Positions 62,416 to 64,000 of a stretch of 64,000 nt of DNA are shown piece after piece. The position numbers were made by a program, and so were the translations under genes. Every line of letters starts with the position of its first letter. The stretch's first letter is position 1. A model generated the notes under the pieces. That model was given only the letters and a program-made list of their open reading frames with translations. It was not told where the DNA came from and did not search any database. Source of the stretch: Sulfurovum sp. (GTDB lineage: Bacteria > Campylobacterota > Campylobacteria > Campylobacterales > Sulfurovaceae); NCBI GenBank assembly GCA_027068435.1, contig JAMOTA010000044.1, forward strand, positions 1-64,000. The letters are read 5' to 3'.

Positions 62416-63255
62416 TTATGCAGATTTTTTATTGAAAAGTTTGAAAAGATCAGATAGCGTTTGCTTCATATCGTCACGATTGACTATCATATCTATAAGA
62501 CCATGTTCAAGTAAGAACTCTGAACGTTGGAAACCTTCTGGTAAATCTACACCCACAGTTTGCTTGATAACTCTCTGACCAGCAAACCCAATAAGTGCAT
62601 CTGGTTCTGCCATTATAATGTCACCTAGCATTGCAAATGAAGCTGAAACTCCACCCATAGTAGGGTCTGTTAAGATAGAGATAAAAGGTAAGCCTTTTTG
62701 GTGTAGTCTGTTAAGAGCTGCTGATGTTTTACTCATTTGTAAAAGTGCATAAGTACTCTCTTGCATTCTTGCACCACCTGAAGCAGAAACAATAATAAAC
62801 CCACACTCTTTCTCAATAGCTCTACTAATACCACGAACTATCTTCTCTCCTTCTACAGAGCCAAGACTTCCTCCCATAAAAGAGAAATCAAAAACAGCTA
62901 TTTCAACAGCTTGACCATCAATAGTACAAGATCCACTCATAACTGAAGAGGTTTTTCCCGTTTTAGCTTTTGCCTCTTCTAAACGTTTTTTATATGACTT
63001 TTTATCTGTAAACTTAAGAGGGTCTACAGGAACTAACGACATATCAAACTCTACAAAACTTCCTGCATCGGTAATAGCTGCTATTCTTTTTTCAGCAGAA
63101 ATACGAAAATGGTGATTACATTTAGGACAAACATTTTGTTTTGCTTCTACCTCTTTGTAATACATTAGTGATGTACATTTAGGACATTTTATCCACTGAT
63201 TAGGTTTCTCTTCTTTTGTCTCTTTTAATATATTATCAAAAAGGCTTCCAAACAT
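62416..63255 (-). CDS. accD: Acetyl-CoA carboxylase carboxyltransferase beta subunit
   Basis: WIKCPKCTSLMYYKEVEAKQNVCPKCNHHFRISAEKRI; SASGGARMQE; GFAGQRVIKQTVG. Confidence 0.96.
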   Translation of the reverse strand: MFGSLFDNILKETKEEKPNQWIKCPKCTSLMYYKEVEAKQNVCPKCNHHFRISAEKRIAAITDAGSFVEFDMSLVPVDPLKFTDKKSYKKRLEEAKAKTGKTSSVMSGSCTIDGQAVEIAVFDFSFMGGSLGSVEGEKIVRGISRAIEKECGFIIVSASGGARMQESTYALLQMSKTSAALNRLHQKGLPFISILTDPTMGGVSASFAMLGDIIMAEPDALIGFAGQRVIKQTVGVDLPEGFQRSEFLLEHGLIDMIVNRDDMKQTLSDLFKLFNKKSA

Positions 63256-63371
63256 ATCTACTCCTACGTAACTTTTCTTTAAGCTTTATTCTTCTATAGA
63301 CTATAGCATAATCCCACTCAACAATGACTTCATAAAGCATGAAACTTCTCATTTCATGCTAAAATGTTCAC

Positions 63372-64000
63372 TTATGAAAAACTCTTTACCATCGCTTTCG
63401 CTGCTTCACGTCCATCTCTTACTGCGGTAACAACTAAATCTGCACCACGATGACAGTCACCACCAGCATAGATACCTGGTTTTGTTGTTTGGTAATTTTC
63501 ATCTACTAAAACCCCACCCCATTTATCTGTTTCTATGCCATTACTTGCAAAGAAAGGATACTCAATTGTATCAAAACCAAGAGCAAAGATAACAACATCA
63601 GCATCTACATTGTAGTTAGAACCTGCTATCTCTTCTACTTTTTGTCTTCCAGATACATCGGCTTCACCTAGTTTTGTTTTTACCATCTCAACAGCGATAA
63701 TCTTGCCTTTATCATTGGTTACTAACGACTTAGGAGAGACGTAAAACTCAAACTCTACACCCTCTTCTTTTGCGTTAATGTACTCTTTTCTACTTCCTGG
63801 CATGTTATGTGCATCACGTCTGTAAAGACATTTAACAGATTTTGCTTTTTCACGAAGTGAAGTACGTACACAGTCCATAGCAGTATCACCACCACCAATA
63901 ACCACTACATTTTTCTCTTTAACTTCTATATTTTCTGTTCTTGATTCATCAAAGATTTTCTTTTGAATATCTACAAGAAACTCCATTGCTAAGTGTGCAT
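63372..64000 (-). CDS. gltD: Glutamate synthase small subunit (GltD), 5' truncated by window edge
   Basis: VVVIGGGDTAMDCVRTSLREKAKSVKCLYRRD; GIYAGGDCHRGADLVVTAVRDGREAAKAM; frame stays open to base 64000. Confidence 0.92.
   Translation of the reverse strand, partial: AHLAMEFLVDIQKKIFDESRTENIEVKEKNVVVIGGGDTAMDCVRTSLREKAKSVKCLYRRDAHNMPGSRKEYINAKEEGVEFEFYVSPKSLVTNDKGKIIAVEMVKTKLGEADVSGRQKVEEIAGSNYNVDADVVIFALGFDTIEYPFFASNGIETDKWGGVLVDENYQTTKPGIYAGGDCHRGADLVVTAVRDGREAAKAMVKSFS

Overview
AT-rich bacterial chromosome segment. Gene content and order suggest Campylobacterota (Sulfurovum/Sulfurimonas-like; inferred, not searched). Backbone blocks: a giant PKD-repeat protein (cut by the left edge) coupled to four prepilin-like genes; hpf; recG, M16 protease, mqnC, nusB, ribH; tol-pal/TonB genes with pheA inside them; ATP synthase delta/alpha/gamma/beta/epsilon with two b-type subunits; parAB, birA, fmt; a sensory gene pair; ruvA; murF; a fused TRAP transporter; pbpC; a CCA/polyA polymerase-like gene; accD; and gltD (cut by the right edge). 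Accessory DNA is concentrated at about 22.3-23.6 kb (Rpn nuclease gene flanked by duplicated 3' gene ends), 53.3-56.8 kb and 60.4-62.4 kb (HEPN-like ORF plus mazEF). The most unusual object is at 53397-55150: near-matching 23-bp inverted repeats enclose an internally deleted IS1595-family transposase and an intact P63C-domain gene whose start overlaps the transposase 3' end. It looks like an IS carrying a passenger gene. Other points: a cytochrome b561 micro-remnant missing from the ORF track, a 17-bp tandem repeat running through the recG stop codon, and a shared palindrome at two distant intergenic sites. No rRNA, tRNA or CRISPR array was recognised.
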